NCBI GenBank assembly: GCA_049999725.1 | Contig: JBNGIS010037902.1 | Coordinates: 43,962 to 102,429 of the forward strand | Source: Haplomitrium mnioides | Lineage: Eukaryota; Marchantiophyta; Haplomitriopsida; Calobryales | Direction of reading: 5' to 3' | Length of the DNA: 58,468 nt | In this document: positions 1-10,007 of the stretch, one piece after another | Numbering within the stretch: the first letter of the stretch is position 1 | How the letters are laid out: each line of letters opens with the position of its first letter | Made by a program: the position numbers and the translations under genes | The notes under the pieces: model-generated | The model's input: the letters and a program-made list of their open reading frames with translations, nothing else | What the model was told of the DNA's origin: nothing | Database searches by the model: none

Positions 1-710
1 TATGAGGCCAGCAAACTTGCTGAGCACACATGACAACAATGGACCTTCAGTCCCCACAAATGATCTGCAAAACATGCAACGATATAATGGGCCTTTAGCC
101 TAGCCAGCAAAGAAGATGTATAGTAAACATCAACAGGGACCTTTAGTCCCACATCGCCCAAACAGAGGCGTACAAGTAGCAGGAACATCTATGGCAACAA
201 ATGGGATATCATCAACAATATCAGACCAGAAGATGGCTATACAAGTCCTGCGATCAATGTACGGACTTAAATAGAGCGGTAGAAACTGGTGTCAAAGATT
301 CAAATCAGAAATGATGACCTTAAACTTTACAAATGAGGACATAGCACCATGTCTCTTCATGAAACAAGAAAATCCTGAATACGTCATAGTGGCTATATAT
401 GTAGATGACATTAACATCTTTGGCACACCACGACTCGCCAAAGACACCATTGAGAAACTGAAAGACATATTCGAAATGCGAGACATCGGCGAACCTGATT
501 TCTGCTTGGGAATACAGTTTGAACATCTACAAGATGGGATACTAATCCATCAATGCACTTACACATCCAGAATCCTTAAACAAATCAACATGGATAAAGC
601 TCAACCAATGAGCACTCCAATGGAAATCAGATCATCAGACCCCATGAAAGACATGTTCTCAAAAAGAAAGGAAACAGAACCAACACTGGGACCTGAAAAA
701 CCATATCTTT
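1..710 (+). pseudogene. Truncated Ty1/copia reverse transcriptase fragment (copy 1)
   Basis: This is the middle of a copia polyprotein read in the frame starting at base 2. Codons 2-240 belong to the GPxVP repeat insert described for copy 2. They are followed by the RT motif SMYGLK (about 254-271) and the catalytic YVDD motif at 398-409. The fragment continues through STPMEIRSSD and stops matching copy 2 after GPEKPYLS near 710, where a minisatellite begins. Two in-frame stops, TAG at 101-103 and TAG at 272-274, fall where copy 2 has CAG and CAA, so they look like C-to-T decay. No RNase H, integrase or LTR is attached. It is a dead fragment of the same family as the element at 2220-6956. Confidence 0.88.
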
Positions 711-1400
711 CGTCGACCTGGTGTTCCCGCGCCTTGTTCTTCTTCATCGACTTGGCATTTGTGGCTTTCTCTTTCCTGCTTCGACGACTTGGGGGACTCG
801 CGACTTTCTTTTTTCTTTCTGCCTAGACGACTCGGCACCCGCGACTCGTTCCTCCTTCTTCTGTTTCATCGACTGGACGCTCGAGGTTCTCCTCCTTCTG
901 TTTCGTCGACTTGGCACTCGAAGTTTTTTTTTCCTACTTCCTCCTTGTCGACTTGGTATTTACGGCCTTCTTCTCTTTCTTCATCGACTTGGGGGCTCGC
1001 GTTTTTCTCTTTTCTGCTTAATCGATTGGGGGAGGGCTCACGGCTTTCGTCTTTCTGCTTCGTCGACTCGGGCGCTCGAGGCTTGTTCTCCTTCTCCCTC
1101 GTCGACTTGAGACTTGTGGCTTTTCCTCGTCTGCTTCGTCGACTTGGCGCTCGAGGCCTTCTCCTTCTGCTTAGTCGACCTGAGGTTCTTGGCTTTTCTC
1201 CTCTTCCTCATCAAACTGGTACTTGCGGCCCTATCTCTCTTTTCCTTACTCATAGACCTGGTATATGCGGCTTGTTCTTCTGCTTAGTCGACCTGAGGTT
1301 CTTGGTTTTTCTCTTCTTCCTCGTCGACCTGGTATTTGCGGCCCTATCTCTCATCTCTTCCTTGCCGACCTGGTGCTTGTGGCTCTCGCTTCCTCAACGA
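711..1400. repeat. Degenerate ~38-bp minisatellite with a TCGTCGACTTGG core
   Basis: About 18 imperfect units share a core like TCGTCGACTTGG followed by a CT-rich tail. Core positions run 714, 748, 785, 828, 870, 907, 949, 985, 1023, 1064, 1103, 1140, 1176, 1212, 1254, 1289, 1325 and 1366. Spacing is 34-43 bp with a mean near 38. Long open frames through it (for example 759-1403) result from low stop-codon content and show no domain. It abuts the truncation point of the copia fragment. Confidence 0.85.
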
Positions 1401-2219
1401 TAGCTACTTCATCTAATTAACATCTCCTCTGGCTGTGGTGAAGGAGAAAGACCGATTCATCTGCGTACGGTTTCCTCTCTTCCTAGCTTCGAAGTTTTCT
1501 TTTCTCCTCTTCAGCTCTATGCTACCTCCTCAATGAAATGGTGAAATGAGCTCCTGACTACCCATTTGATGTGCTCGGATTACTGCATTCCCCTAACGAT
1601 TGGTTGGGCTGATCAGAGAAGCTCTCTTTTTCCCTCACTTTGGTTTCTCATTAGGCCCTTGTGTGTTTGGAAGTTTGTCACTCTCATTGAGGTTGCATCT
1701 AAGGTTCAAGTGGTTTGGGGGTCCTCCCTTTCTAGTTCTGGTCATCAGAGCACCCTTGTGCTGTAGATTTTCCTCCCTGCATGCTTCATTGTGCTCACTG
1801 GCTCCACTGCACGGTCCCTCTTTGAGTACTATCTGGCTAAGACCCTTTTCCCTGCTAGACACCTCCTACTGACCCAACTCTGCAGGACAAAGCATAGTGG
1901 CAGACCGCAACTGACCGAGACAAACGACGAGCAACGCCAACGACAACTGGGCAGCTTCCATTTCAACATAGAAACATATTATAGGGCAGTTTCTAGTCTA
2001 GACCTGCCGTTTTTTTTCCAGCACATTTACCTTTCCTCTATTTTTTTTCTTTTTAGTTCAGAGGATACTTCAATTTCATTTCATTCTTTTTGATTTCCCG
2101 CATTAAGAAGAAAACATAAACAGGTACCAAGATCTAAAACATACCCGCGATACGCGGAGGCCCGCAGTAATGATCATACTGCGCATTGCTCTGGACAGTT
2201 TAGGGTTTCGGGTTACCAA
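1401..2219. other. No gene recognised; spacer upstream of copia gag
   Basis: No domain was seen in any frame. The stretch ends with a T/C-rich run around 2005-2095. The 5' LTR and primer binding site expected just upstream of the copia gag could not be found here. Nothing in it resembles the 3' LTR that starts at 6824, so the 5' end of that element is probably lost or rearranged. Confidence 0.5.
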
Positions 2220-2255
2220 ATCCAGAACCGGCTCGACATTGGGAATGAACCGAGC

Positions 2256-3242
2256 GTGAACCCCGTCGGTTCATTGAAATTCCCAACACTAAAACTCGAT
2301 GGATCGAACTACCAATCATGGTCCATGGATATTACCACGTACTTGACATCAAAGGGCATCCAGGACATCCTAACACACGACGAGGGCACAAACCCTCGTG
2401 ACGCTGCTCGAGTCTTAATCCTCATCCGCCACCATATCGTGGAACCACTCAAGCTTCAATACCTGAATCACCACAACCCCAGAATACTCTGGAATGAACT
2501 CAAATTGAGATTCGACCATTTGACATCCATATCACTCCCCGCACCGAGACATGACTGGATAAACCTCCGCATCCAAGATCACACATCGATTGTGAACTAC
2601 AATAGCGAACTGTTCCGGATCGCATCCCAGCTGGCCATATGCGGCCACCCTGTATCGGAGGAAGAACAGATAGAGAAGACCCTATCAACATTCCCTGTGA
2701 GCAACCTTATCTTGGCATCCCAATATCGCAACATGCAATTCACAAGATACTCAGAGCTTATCGCATATATGCTCATAGCCGAGAAACATCAAATTCTACT
2801 CATGGAGAATGCAAAACAGCGACCTCTCGGCTCTGATGCACCTCCTGCAAACCCTGAATCACACTACACACAACACCATACACACCCTGCAAACCGTACT
2901 CGAGGACCTCACGCAAGAAGAGGCAGAAGTAGCAGAAGAGGAAACCCTAGATTCAGGGGGAGTACGAAATACTCACACACCAACCGACCTCCGGTTTTCA
3001 CAAATAGGGACAAGAATAGCAGGCCTTATACCCCCAACAGACCTGAGCGCAGAACATGTCCATGGACACTAAGAGGTGGTCAACAACATATGCGCGACAA
3101 AAAACCCTTCTCCCAACAGAGAAACACTCAGACCTCATGCCACAGATGCGGAACTCGAGGACATACACAATCAGTATGCTGAGTCCCTGCACACTTGGCC
3201 AAACTGTACCAAAACAGTATCAGGTATACACAACTTGAAGTC
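2256..3242 (+). pseudogene. Copia gag polyprotein with CCHC zinc knuckle
   Basis: Gag forms the virus-like particle and binds element RNA. The N-terminal part has the plant copia pattern LKLDGSNYQSW (about residues 12-22). A basic, Arg/Pro-rich region follows, then a perfect CX2CX4HX4C knuckle, CHRCGTRGHTQSVC, at 3138-3179. TGA at 3180-3182 breaks the frame directly after it, but the usual continuation (VPAHLAKLYQ) follows in the same frame, so the stop is a nonsense mutation and not the natural end; CGA to TGA at a CpG is the likely cause. The codon at 2256 is GTG, and no in-frame ATG was seen just upstream, so the true start is uncertain. The frame then runs straight into integrase, which shows that protease was deleted. 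Confidence 0.88.
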
Positions 3243-3923
3243 CATGGGAATCTCCTAGAAATCCCCGATGTCGACGAATACCCGATTCGAACTCTCAGAG
3301 TTGACAACGCCGGCGAATTTTTGTCTAAAACATTCGACAAATTCTGCACATCAGCAGACATAGATATCCAATACTCAGTACCTCACGTCCATTTTCAGAA
3401 TAGGATAGCTGAATCAGCAATTAAACGTATACAGCTTATCGCTAGACCGTTACTGCTCAACATAAGCCTTCCTACATCAACATGGAGCCATGCCGTACTG
3501 CATGCAGCCACCCTAATAAAATTCAGACCATTAGCCTTCAACAGTTGCTCACCACACCGACTTGCGATAGGCATACCCACCAACATTACACACCTCCGAA
3601 CCTTCGGATGTCTGGTCATGGTACCAATCCTCGGCCCCAACCAAACCAAAATGAGACCACAACATGAGAGAGGGATATATATTGGTTTTGAATCCCCATC
3701 AATAATTCGCTACCTCGAACCCAACACATCCGACGTTTTCAAATCACGATTCGCGGATTGTCAATTCTTTGAGGATACGTTCCCACCCTTAACAGAGGAC
3801 ACGTCTTCCAACCCAACAACACATAAAGAGAAACTGATATGGCATAAAAACTCGATCCTTCAACCTGATGCCAGAACAGGACAATCTTACTATAAAGTAC
3901 AGAAAATACTTCACATCCAATAG
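3243..3923 (+). pseudogene. Copia integrase, C-terminal part of the core
   Basis: Integrase inserts element cDNA into the genome. The fragment starts inside the catalytic core at the second Asp (RVDNAGEF) and carries the catalytic Glu in NRIAES. The copia signatures LRTFGC, GIYIGFESPSIIRYLEP and DVFKSRFADC follow. The N-terminal HHCC finger and first catalytic Asp are absent because of the deletion that fused gag to this point. TAG at 3921-3923 interrupts the same frame, which continues downstream. Confidence 0.87.
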
Positions 3924-4711
3924 ACATTAGCCAAAACGCCAGACGTATTCAGTGATGTAGCAGGTATTACCAAATCCCATATCGACGCAGCAAATGCACC
4001 TGCAAGACTACAAAAAGAATCCAGACCTGCAACTGATATTGCGTCCAAAGCCAAAAGAGGACGCCCGCTTGGCTCCAAAAACAAACCGAAACTAGACCAA
4101 TCACATCACACCAATACTGACATACTACCAACCCAAGACAGAACATCAGACACGCTGAGATCAACAATTCTAGACAATGACGAGATATCAATCGATTACT
4201 TGCATACCGGCCATATTTGGACAAGAGACAAAACAGACATAGATGACATGTTTGCCTACTCAGTATCTCAAAGTATAGATGACAATACACCATATCCCAT
4301 CTCCGTATGGGACGCACAATCTAGACAGGACTGGCCACAATGGGAACAAGCGATTAACTCAGAGCTAGATTCTCTGATTCATCGCCAAGTTTTTGGCTCC
4401 ATCACTCCAGCAACGCCCGACATGACCTTGACCGACTACAGATTCATATTTGTCAGAAAAAGAAATGCAAAGGGTGACATCACCAGATACAAAGCCAGAC
4501 TCGTTGCAAAAGGATACACTCAAATACCTGGCAGAGACTACAACCTGACGTATTCACCCGTAATGGACTCCATTACATACAGATATATGATAGCATTCGC
4601 CATTCAACAGAACCTCATAATGCACATCATGGACCTTATTATAACCTACTTATACGACATACTTGACTCTCAGATCTATATGAAGGCACCTCCAGAACTC
4701 ATGTCAAGGTT
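3924..4711 (+). pseudogene. Copia integrase-RT linker (AT-hook-like) and N-terminal RT
   Basis: The linker, in the same frame as gag, contains AKRGRPLGSKNK with an RGRP core at 4056-4067, resembling an AT-hook. The RT fingers region follows: WPQWEQAINSELDSL, then RYKARLVAKGYTQIPGRDY and YSPVMDS, then HIMDLIITYLYDILDSQIYMK, where the usual MDVKTAYLYG is altered. Coding similarity to ordinary copia RT stops after IYMKAPPEL near 4700. The repeat insert begins there. Confidence 0.88.
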
Positions 4712-5202
4712 ATCATTTCATATTGAGGGGGAGAAGAAAACATCTGAGGTTGGATCTTTTGTCCCTCAATGCCCAAAGGCTAAGGTTGGATCTTCTGTCC
4801 CTCACTTCAAAATATATGAGGTTAGACCTTCTGTCCCTCACAAACATAAATCTGCAACAGGACCTATAGTCCACAAATGGCTGCAAAAGAAAGGACCTAC
4901 TGTCCTCATGACAAAAAGAAAGCGCCATACAATGAACAACATGCTTAACACTGCGATAACATGACCTTTAGTCCAGCCAGCACAATTGCTGAGCACGCAG
5001 TCCAACAGAGGACCTTCAGTCCCACCAGCATGCATGGCAGATTGGCAAAAGAAAGGACATTCCGTCTAACCCGCAAATAAGCTGAACAAACACCATGACG
5101 AGGGACCTTTAGTCCCACATCGATCATGTGTACATGGAAGCATTCCATCGACAAAGCATTCAGCTAATATTACAAAAATGGCATCAAATTGATCGGACCC
5201 TC
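4712..5202 (+). repeat. Codon-phased GPxVP repeat insert inside copia RT
   Basis: Between IYMKAPPEL and the SMYGLKQ motif, ordinary copia elements have roughly 20 residues; here there are about 165 codons. Motifs encoding G-(P/S)-x-V-P or close variants start at 4752, 4788, 4824 (RPSVP), 4860, 4893, 4962, 5010, 5055 and 5103. The spacings are 36, 36, 36, 33, 69, 48, 45 and 48 bp, all multiples of three. Both flanks are in the same frame. Copy 1 has matching motifs at 41, 89 and 137, 48 bp apart, also in frame with its RT. In-frame stops in this copy are at 4962, 5067, 5190 and 5214. Its function is unknown to me. Confidence 0.8.
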
Positions 5203-6378
5203 AAATGGCAATCTAGGTCATGAGATCGATGTATGGCCTCAAGCAAAGCGGCAGAAATCGGTATCACAGACTCAAATCAGAAATGATGGCAATGAATTTT
5301 ACAAATGACGACATTGCCCCGTGCCTATTCATGAAACAGGAAACCCCATAATACGTTATAGTAGCAATCTACGTAGACGACATCAACATTTTTGGGACAC
5401 CATGCTTGACCTCCGACACTATTGAGAAACTGAAAAATATCTTTGAAATGCGAGATATTGGTGAACCTGACTTCTGCTTGGGAATACAATTCGAACACTT
5501 ACATGATGGCATTCTGATACACCAGTCAACTTACACACTGAAAATGCTAAAACAATTCAACATGGAAAAGGCTCATCCAATGAGCACGCCTATGGAAATG
5601 AGATCCTCAGATCTTACAAAAGACATGTTCTCCAAAAGGAAGGAAACAGAACCCACACTTGGACCAGAGAAGCCATACCTATCAGTCATAGGAGCATTAA
5701 TGTACCTGGCAAATCAGACTAGACCTGACATTGCTTTTGCTGTAAACCTACTGGCAAGACATAGCTCACAACCAACTATACGCCATTGGAATAACATCAA
5801 AAGAATTTTCAGATACCTAAAAGGCACTGTAGACATGGGTCTATTCTTCCCGAAAAATGCAGAAAACGACATCATTGGCTATGCTGATGCCGGATACTTA
5901 TCAGACCCTGATGATGCCAAATCACAAACAGGATATGTATTCCTTAAAGGGGGTACAGCTATTTCATGAAAAAGCACAAAACAGACCATCACCACAACCT
6001 CTACTGATCATGCCGAAATTATAGCCTTATTCAAAGCTAGTAGAGAATGCATTTGGCTAAGGCAGTTGATTAATCACATCAACTCTAATACTGGACAGCC
6101 ACTTATACAATCACCAACAGTACTCTATGAAGATAACAGACCATGTGTTGAACAAATAGCCCAAGGATTCATTAAAGGGGACAGAATCAAACACATTGCC
6201 CCTAAATTCTTCTATATCCATGAACAACATGGTGAACAGATTAAGGTGAAATGGATACCAAGCAAAGACAATAGGGCTGACATTTTCACCAAACCCCCTA
6301 CCTAATACCCTACATAGGGCACATACAGAAGGAATTGGTCTACGAAAATTATCTGAACTCAACAAAAAGCCAAATTGA
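5203..6378 (+). pseudogene. Copia RT (palm/thumb) and RNase H
   Basis: RT resumes at SMYGLKQSGRNRY. The catalytic YVDD is at 5370-5381, followed by LGIQFEHL, STPMEMRSSD and GALMYLANQTRPDIAFAVN. RNase H follows with GYADAGYLSDP, a Glu in STDHAEIIAL, and YEDNRPC. The C-terminal KHIAPKFFYIHE and DNRADIFTK motifs are typical of plant copia. TAA at 5349 sits where copy 1 has GAA. TGA at 5967 sits where the family has Trp (ISWKS). An extra C at 6294-6298 shifts the frame so that it stops at 6305. Read in the +1 frame, the usual ending continues (LPNTLHRAHTEGIGLRKL) to a stop at 6376-6378. Confidence 0.9.
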
Positions 6379-6814
6379 CATATCAATTTTATTTGATTCT
6401 GACTAGTTTCATATTTTATACCATGCTTTCTGTTATTGAGTATACATGTTTCAACGATGTGATTTGTTTTACAGATACTCATGTGACACTACGTGCAACA
6501 CTAATGATGTACACATGTTTTTCATAAGACAGATGAGGGCCCAACAAGTTGTCCATACAGATGCAAGGAGCCACCACCAACACAGCGCCATCGACAACAT
6601 TACAACAGGGATTTGAGTGATAACTCAATGGTACTGTTGCTACATATATGATACACCACAAACAATCTTTTTTTTTGGATGTAAATACCCTGCACGTGGT
6701 GGCACTCTTTCCCTCATAAGAAAGCAATAGGGTTTTAATGAGACCACACATGTAGGAGTATATTGATTCAAACTAGTCCTAGAATTGTGAGTGATTCGAT
6801 TAGAAGAATCAGTC
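6379..6814 (+). other. Copia 3' untranslated region
   Basis: There is no coding potential in the element's orientation between the shifted pol stop and the polypurine tract. Short antisense open frames here have no domain. Confidence 0.6.
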
Positions 6815-6823
6815 AAGGGGGAG
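6815..6823 (+). other. Polypurine tract of the copia element
   Basis: AAGGGGGAG lies immediately 5' of the LTR start TGTTATAGG. That is the expected position for the primer of plus-strand DNA synthesis. Confidence 0.85.
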
Positions 6824-6956
6824 TGTTATAGGACTAGGATGGAATAGGATGAACCCTATATATAGATAGGGTTATGTACAACATTCAGTGGGAGATTCTA
6901 TCTATGAAGTAAAGTGCGGCGTTGTCTATTGCGGTGTGTCTCTCATATGCTACAAC
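6824..6956 (+). repeat. Copia 3' LTR (3' boundary approximate)
   Basis: It starts TGTTATAGGACTAGG directly after the polypurine tract. A TATA box (CTATATATAG) lies near 6857-6866. A plausible CA end is the CTACAACA near 6956. With no 5' LTR for comparison, the end is inferred, and the LTR could run somewhat further before family 1 gypsy sequence begins near 7000. Confidence 0.6.
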
Positions 6957-7009
6957 AAGTACTCGCTTGTTTGGAGTTGTTTGTAGGCAAACTGCACAAC
7001 TAGAAAGAA

Positions 7010-7660
7010 ACTATCCCAATTGGTGTGATGAACATTGATGAACGTGCAAAGCATATCCTCCACCGTAAGATTAGCATGCTATGTCTGCCTATTTGTTTGT
7101 GAATGATAAGCAACACATATAGAAAGCTTGGTTCTTTGAAGTTTGAACAACTCTAACCAAAACTTTCTAGTGAAATGCGGATCCCTATCAGATATTAACA
7201 CCTTGGGCATTCTATAATGGATGAAAACAATATCAAAGTAAGTTTTTTCCTATTGGGGAGCATCTACTTCATCCACTATTGGTGTTTAATGAATATGCTT
7301 GCAATTCTTATCCACAAACACCACAATACAAGTAAACTCACGATGAGTAGTTGGAAGTGGAGTGACAAAATCCAAACTTACATGCTCCCAACGAGTAGTA
7401 GTAATTGGCAATGGTTGAAGAAGTCCCATTGTTTTTCTATTCAAAGCTTTGTTTTGTTCACAAATTTCACACAAACGAACAAAACCATGAATATCTTGAA
7501 CCAAATAAAAACCACCACCAAGTGCATTGAAGCAACTCTATAGTTTTATCTACTCCAAAATCCCCAAAGATAAGAATGCCATGCGCTTCTTGTAAATGAT
7601 CTATTTGAAGTATATCATCTTGTGGAATATATATTTGATGGTCTCAATAGAGAATACCAA
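7010..7660 (-). pseudogene. Gypsy integrase (family 1A)
   Basis: On the minus strand the zinc-binding part reads as FGVDKTIELL, then FVRLCEICEQNKA. It leads into GLLQPLPI, WEHVSLDFVTPLP and IVVFVDK, the first part of the catalytic core. Below 7220 the core continues with LPKVLISDRDPHFTRKFW, including the second Asp, and with YHSQTNRQT before a stop. The last catalytic Glu region is lost at the truncation. The frame is interrupted several times. Confidence 0.88.
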
Positions 7661-7839
7661 CTCAAATGGAAAAAAGAATGATACTAACTATCATTGACAA
7701 CCAATCGTGTTCAAACAAGACAAAAAAAATCTTCTTGTGGTTCTTTACGATAACTCCTATTTTCTTTACGATAACTCCTAATTTTCAGCTCTTCCATCTT
7801 GATACCAGACTCAGACACTTTGTGCCCTAGATAAGTAGC

Positions 7840-8290
7840 CTATTGCTTACAAAACTCGCACTTGGATCTTTTGCAATAAAACTTATAATTATGCAACCTT
7901 TGCAATACGTCTTTCAAATTTTTGCGATTGTGAACTTTAGTATTGCTAGAAATAAGAATGTCATCCAAGAATAACAAAACTGACTTATCCAATAGCCCAT
8001 CAAAAAGTCGATGCATTTGATACATGAATATGGCTGGAGCATTAGTAAGACCAAACATAAGGACCTTCCATTCAAAATGCCTATACATTGTGCAAAAACC
8101 TGTCTTTGGAAAATCACTTGGCTTCATAAGACATTTCCAATAGCTACTTTCAAGATCCAGCTTGGAAAAGAATTGTGCACCACTCAATAGATCCAACAAA
8201 TCATCAATACATAGTAAAGGATAATTCCAACTATGATAATCAGTCCAAAGACCAAATCCACCATCTTTCTTTGGTACAAAGAATATCGAT
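7840..8290 (-). pseudogene. Gypsy reverse transcriptase (family 1A)
   Basis: The minus-strand frame 8199-7840 reads LLSGAQFFSKLDLESSYW, then DFPKTGFCTMYRHFEW and FGLTNAPAIFMYQM. The catalytic box is FLDD, a variant of the usual YxDD. It ends in the YKFYCKRSKCEF region. The N-terminal part, with the VPKKDGG-like motif, continues in broken frames to about 8290. Confidence 0.9.
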
Positions 8291-8766
8291 GCTCTTCAAG
8301 ACAAAGTATTATGTTGAATAAAATCCTTCCCAAAAAGATCCATCAAGGTCTTGCAAAGCTCTTCCAACTCTTGTAGCGATAACCGATATTTAAGCCAATG
8401 ATACATAGTAGTTTCTGGTATCAACTCAATATGAGAGGGCACTCCACAATCATCTGAAAACCCTTTTGGCAAATCATCCAGAAAAACATCTCAAAACTCC
8501 TTCAAAATATCATCAATCATGGAGGTCGGTACAAATTACCCTCCCTCATTATTCAATTCCATGATAAGCTTGATCCATACAACAAAAACAAACAACTCTA
8601 TCTCTATTAAAACATTATGCTGAATTGATTTGAGCCTCTTGACCAACAGTGCTAAATGCCTCAAAAGAAATCTCTTTTCTTGTAAAGTAACTTGAATTTG
8701 TCATTTGGCTCAATCAAGTTGACCAGAACAATCTTTAGGCCAAGGTAAGCCCAAACTAGTATCAAA

Positions 8767-9063
8767 CTATACGGGTGCAATAACAAAATCCATAGATTCA
8801 TCATACTCTTTACCAATCCCTAGAAGAAATGGCTGATGTGAGTGGAACACCTCAAATTTTTGGCCATTGGCCATAGTCATAAAACTTTCTTTGATAAGCG
8901 AGAGCTTTGCTTTGATTTTCTTTGCAAAACGTAATGACATGAAATTTAGAAAACTTCCACAATCTACCAACATTCTACAAGAAGGCTCATCAATCGTACC
9001 GCCTAGATGAAACAATATGTGTCTAATTCTTGTCGAGCTTTTCATTCCATTAGAACAAATCAA
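8767..9063 (-). pseudogene. Gypsy aspartic protease (family 1A)
   Basis: The motif MLVDCGSFLNFMS matches the retroviral-type protease active site (LVDSGSTHNFIS in relatives), but the catalytic triad D-S/T-G reads D-C-G. Downstream, MTMANGQKFEV and FLLGIGKEYD fit the flap and second half. Lying between gag and RT, it is in the expected place. The altered Ser/Thr position and surrounding breaks make it inactive. Confidence 0.75.
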
Positions 9064-9092
9064 GCTCTCACTAAATTGCTTGACTATCTCTA

Positions 9093-9990
9093 TTAAGGTT
9101 GATCGTTTTCTTGATTTTCTTCTTTAGTAATTGCTACTTGAACAAGAGTGTGTGGTTGATCTTGGCAACGTGGGAAATTTCTAGCTATTTGATCAAGGTG
9201 TCGACAAAGAAAACAACCTCCACTTTGGCATAGACGGTCATGCTCTACATCAGTGAGTGCCACTCTCTGCGTCATATCAATCTCCATAAGTACAACTTCA
9301 GTTGTTGGCACATGAACATTTGGTAAAGCTTATTGTGGACGTGGCCTAGCTTTGGTGGTCAATAATAATGAGTCCTATTGTTCCACCCCATGCAATTCTT
9401 CTTCTAGTTAAGAAGGCTCTCTCATTGCCACTTCTATTCTAGTGCAAAGCTTCAATCCTAAAACAAAGCGATCTAAAGCTTCTACTTTGCCTATATTAAG
9501 AATTTGCATAATGATATTATGAAATTACATAACATAACTTCTTATCATACCAAGTTTCTTCAATTCTGCCTCTTGCTACTTTTGGAGCATTCAGAACTCT
9601 AAATCTTAGATTCACTGCTTCTTTGAACTCTTGCTAAGAAGAAATTGGAGCAACAAATCCACATTGAGCTTACTCAATTTGATATCTCCACCAAGTTTTT
9701 GCCACTCCCTCCAATCGGCTTACAATAAATAGAATTCTTCAACTATCTTCTCTTATGTTGGTAGCCTAAAAATATTGCTCACAATTGAAAAAGAAATTCT
9801 CAGATGTCCTAGAAACCATCTTCCCATCATATGCTTTTGGCTTAGGAAACCGCATATGACTTTCTTTTTCTTGAAAATGTGCCCTCTTTCCCATTTGCAT
9901 TTGAACTTCTAGCAAGCAAGAAAGATGTTCAATTTGTTGTTGCATCGCTTATATCTTGGCTTCTTGATTCTCCATTCCACCAAAAAGAAT
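9093..9990 (-). pseudogene. Gypsy gag with degenerate zinc knuckle (family 1A)
   Basis: The frame 9311-9093 has CFLCRHLDQIARNFPRC, a CCHC knuckle that has lost its His and last Cys. Further upstream on the minus strand, broken frames give ALDRFVLGLKLCTRIEVAMREP (about 9410-9490), a gag pattern common in plant gypsy elements. Several stops and frame changes are present. The gag start lies close to the primer binding site at 9995. Confidence 0.7.
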
Positions 9991-9994
9991 TGTG

Positions 9995-10006
9995 GCTCTA
10001 CTACCA
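9995..10006 (-). other. Primer binding site, tRNA-iMet type, two mismatches
   Basis: The minus strand reads TGGTAGTAGAGC, two differences from the initiator-Met primer site TGGTATCAGAGC. It sits one base inside the LTR end. The sister copy at 24675-24686 has the exact sequence, which supports the call. Confidence 0.82.
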
Positions 10007-10007
10007 A

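Larger units (their letters stand above)
2220..6956 (+). mobile_element. Ty1/copia LTR retrotransposon, near full length, decayed (copy 2)
   Basis: Gag, integrase, reverse transcriptase and RNase H follow in the copia order in a single reading frame from about 2220 to 6305. A polypurine tract and a 3' LTR starting TGTTATAGG come next. In-frame stops lie at 3180, 3921, 4962, 5067, 5190, 5214, 5349 and 5967, and there is a one-base frameshift in a C-run at 6294-6298. Protease, the gag-pre-integrase domain and the first part of integrase are missing. The 5' LTR was not found. The element cannot be autonomous. Confidence 0.9.

Noticed and set aside
759-1403. 214-codon open frame, Ser/Leu/Phe-rich
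   Set aside because: It lies wholly in the 38-bp minisatellite. Length and composition follow from CT-rich repeats; overlapping frames are equally open.
2100-2255. Copia 5' LTR end and primer binding site
   Set aside because: No match to TGGTATCAGAGC and no similarity to the 3' LTR at 6824.
4708-5216. Spliceosomal intron in copia RT (GT near 4709, TAG near 5214)
   Set aside because: Boundaries are possible, but all motif spacings are multiples of three and both copies keep the frame. It stays an alternative to test with RNA data.
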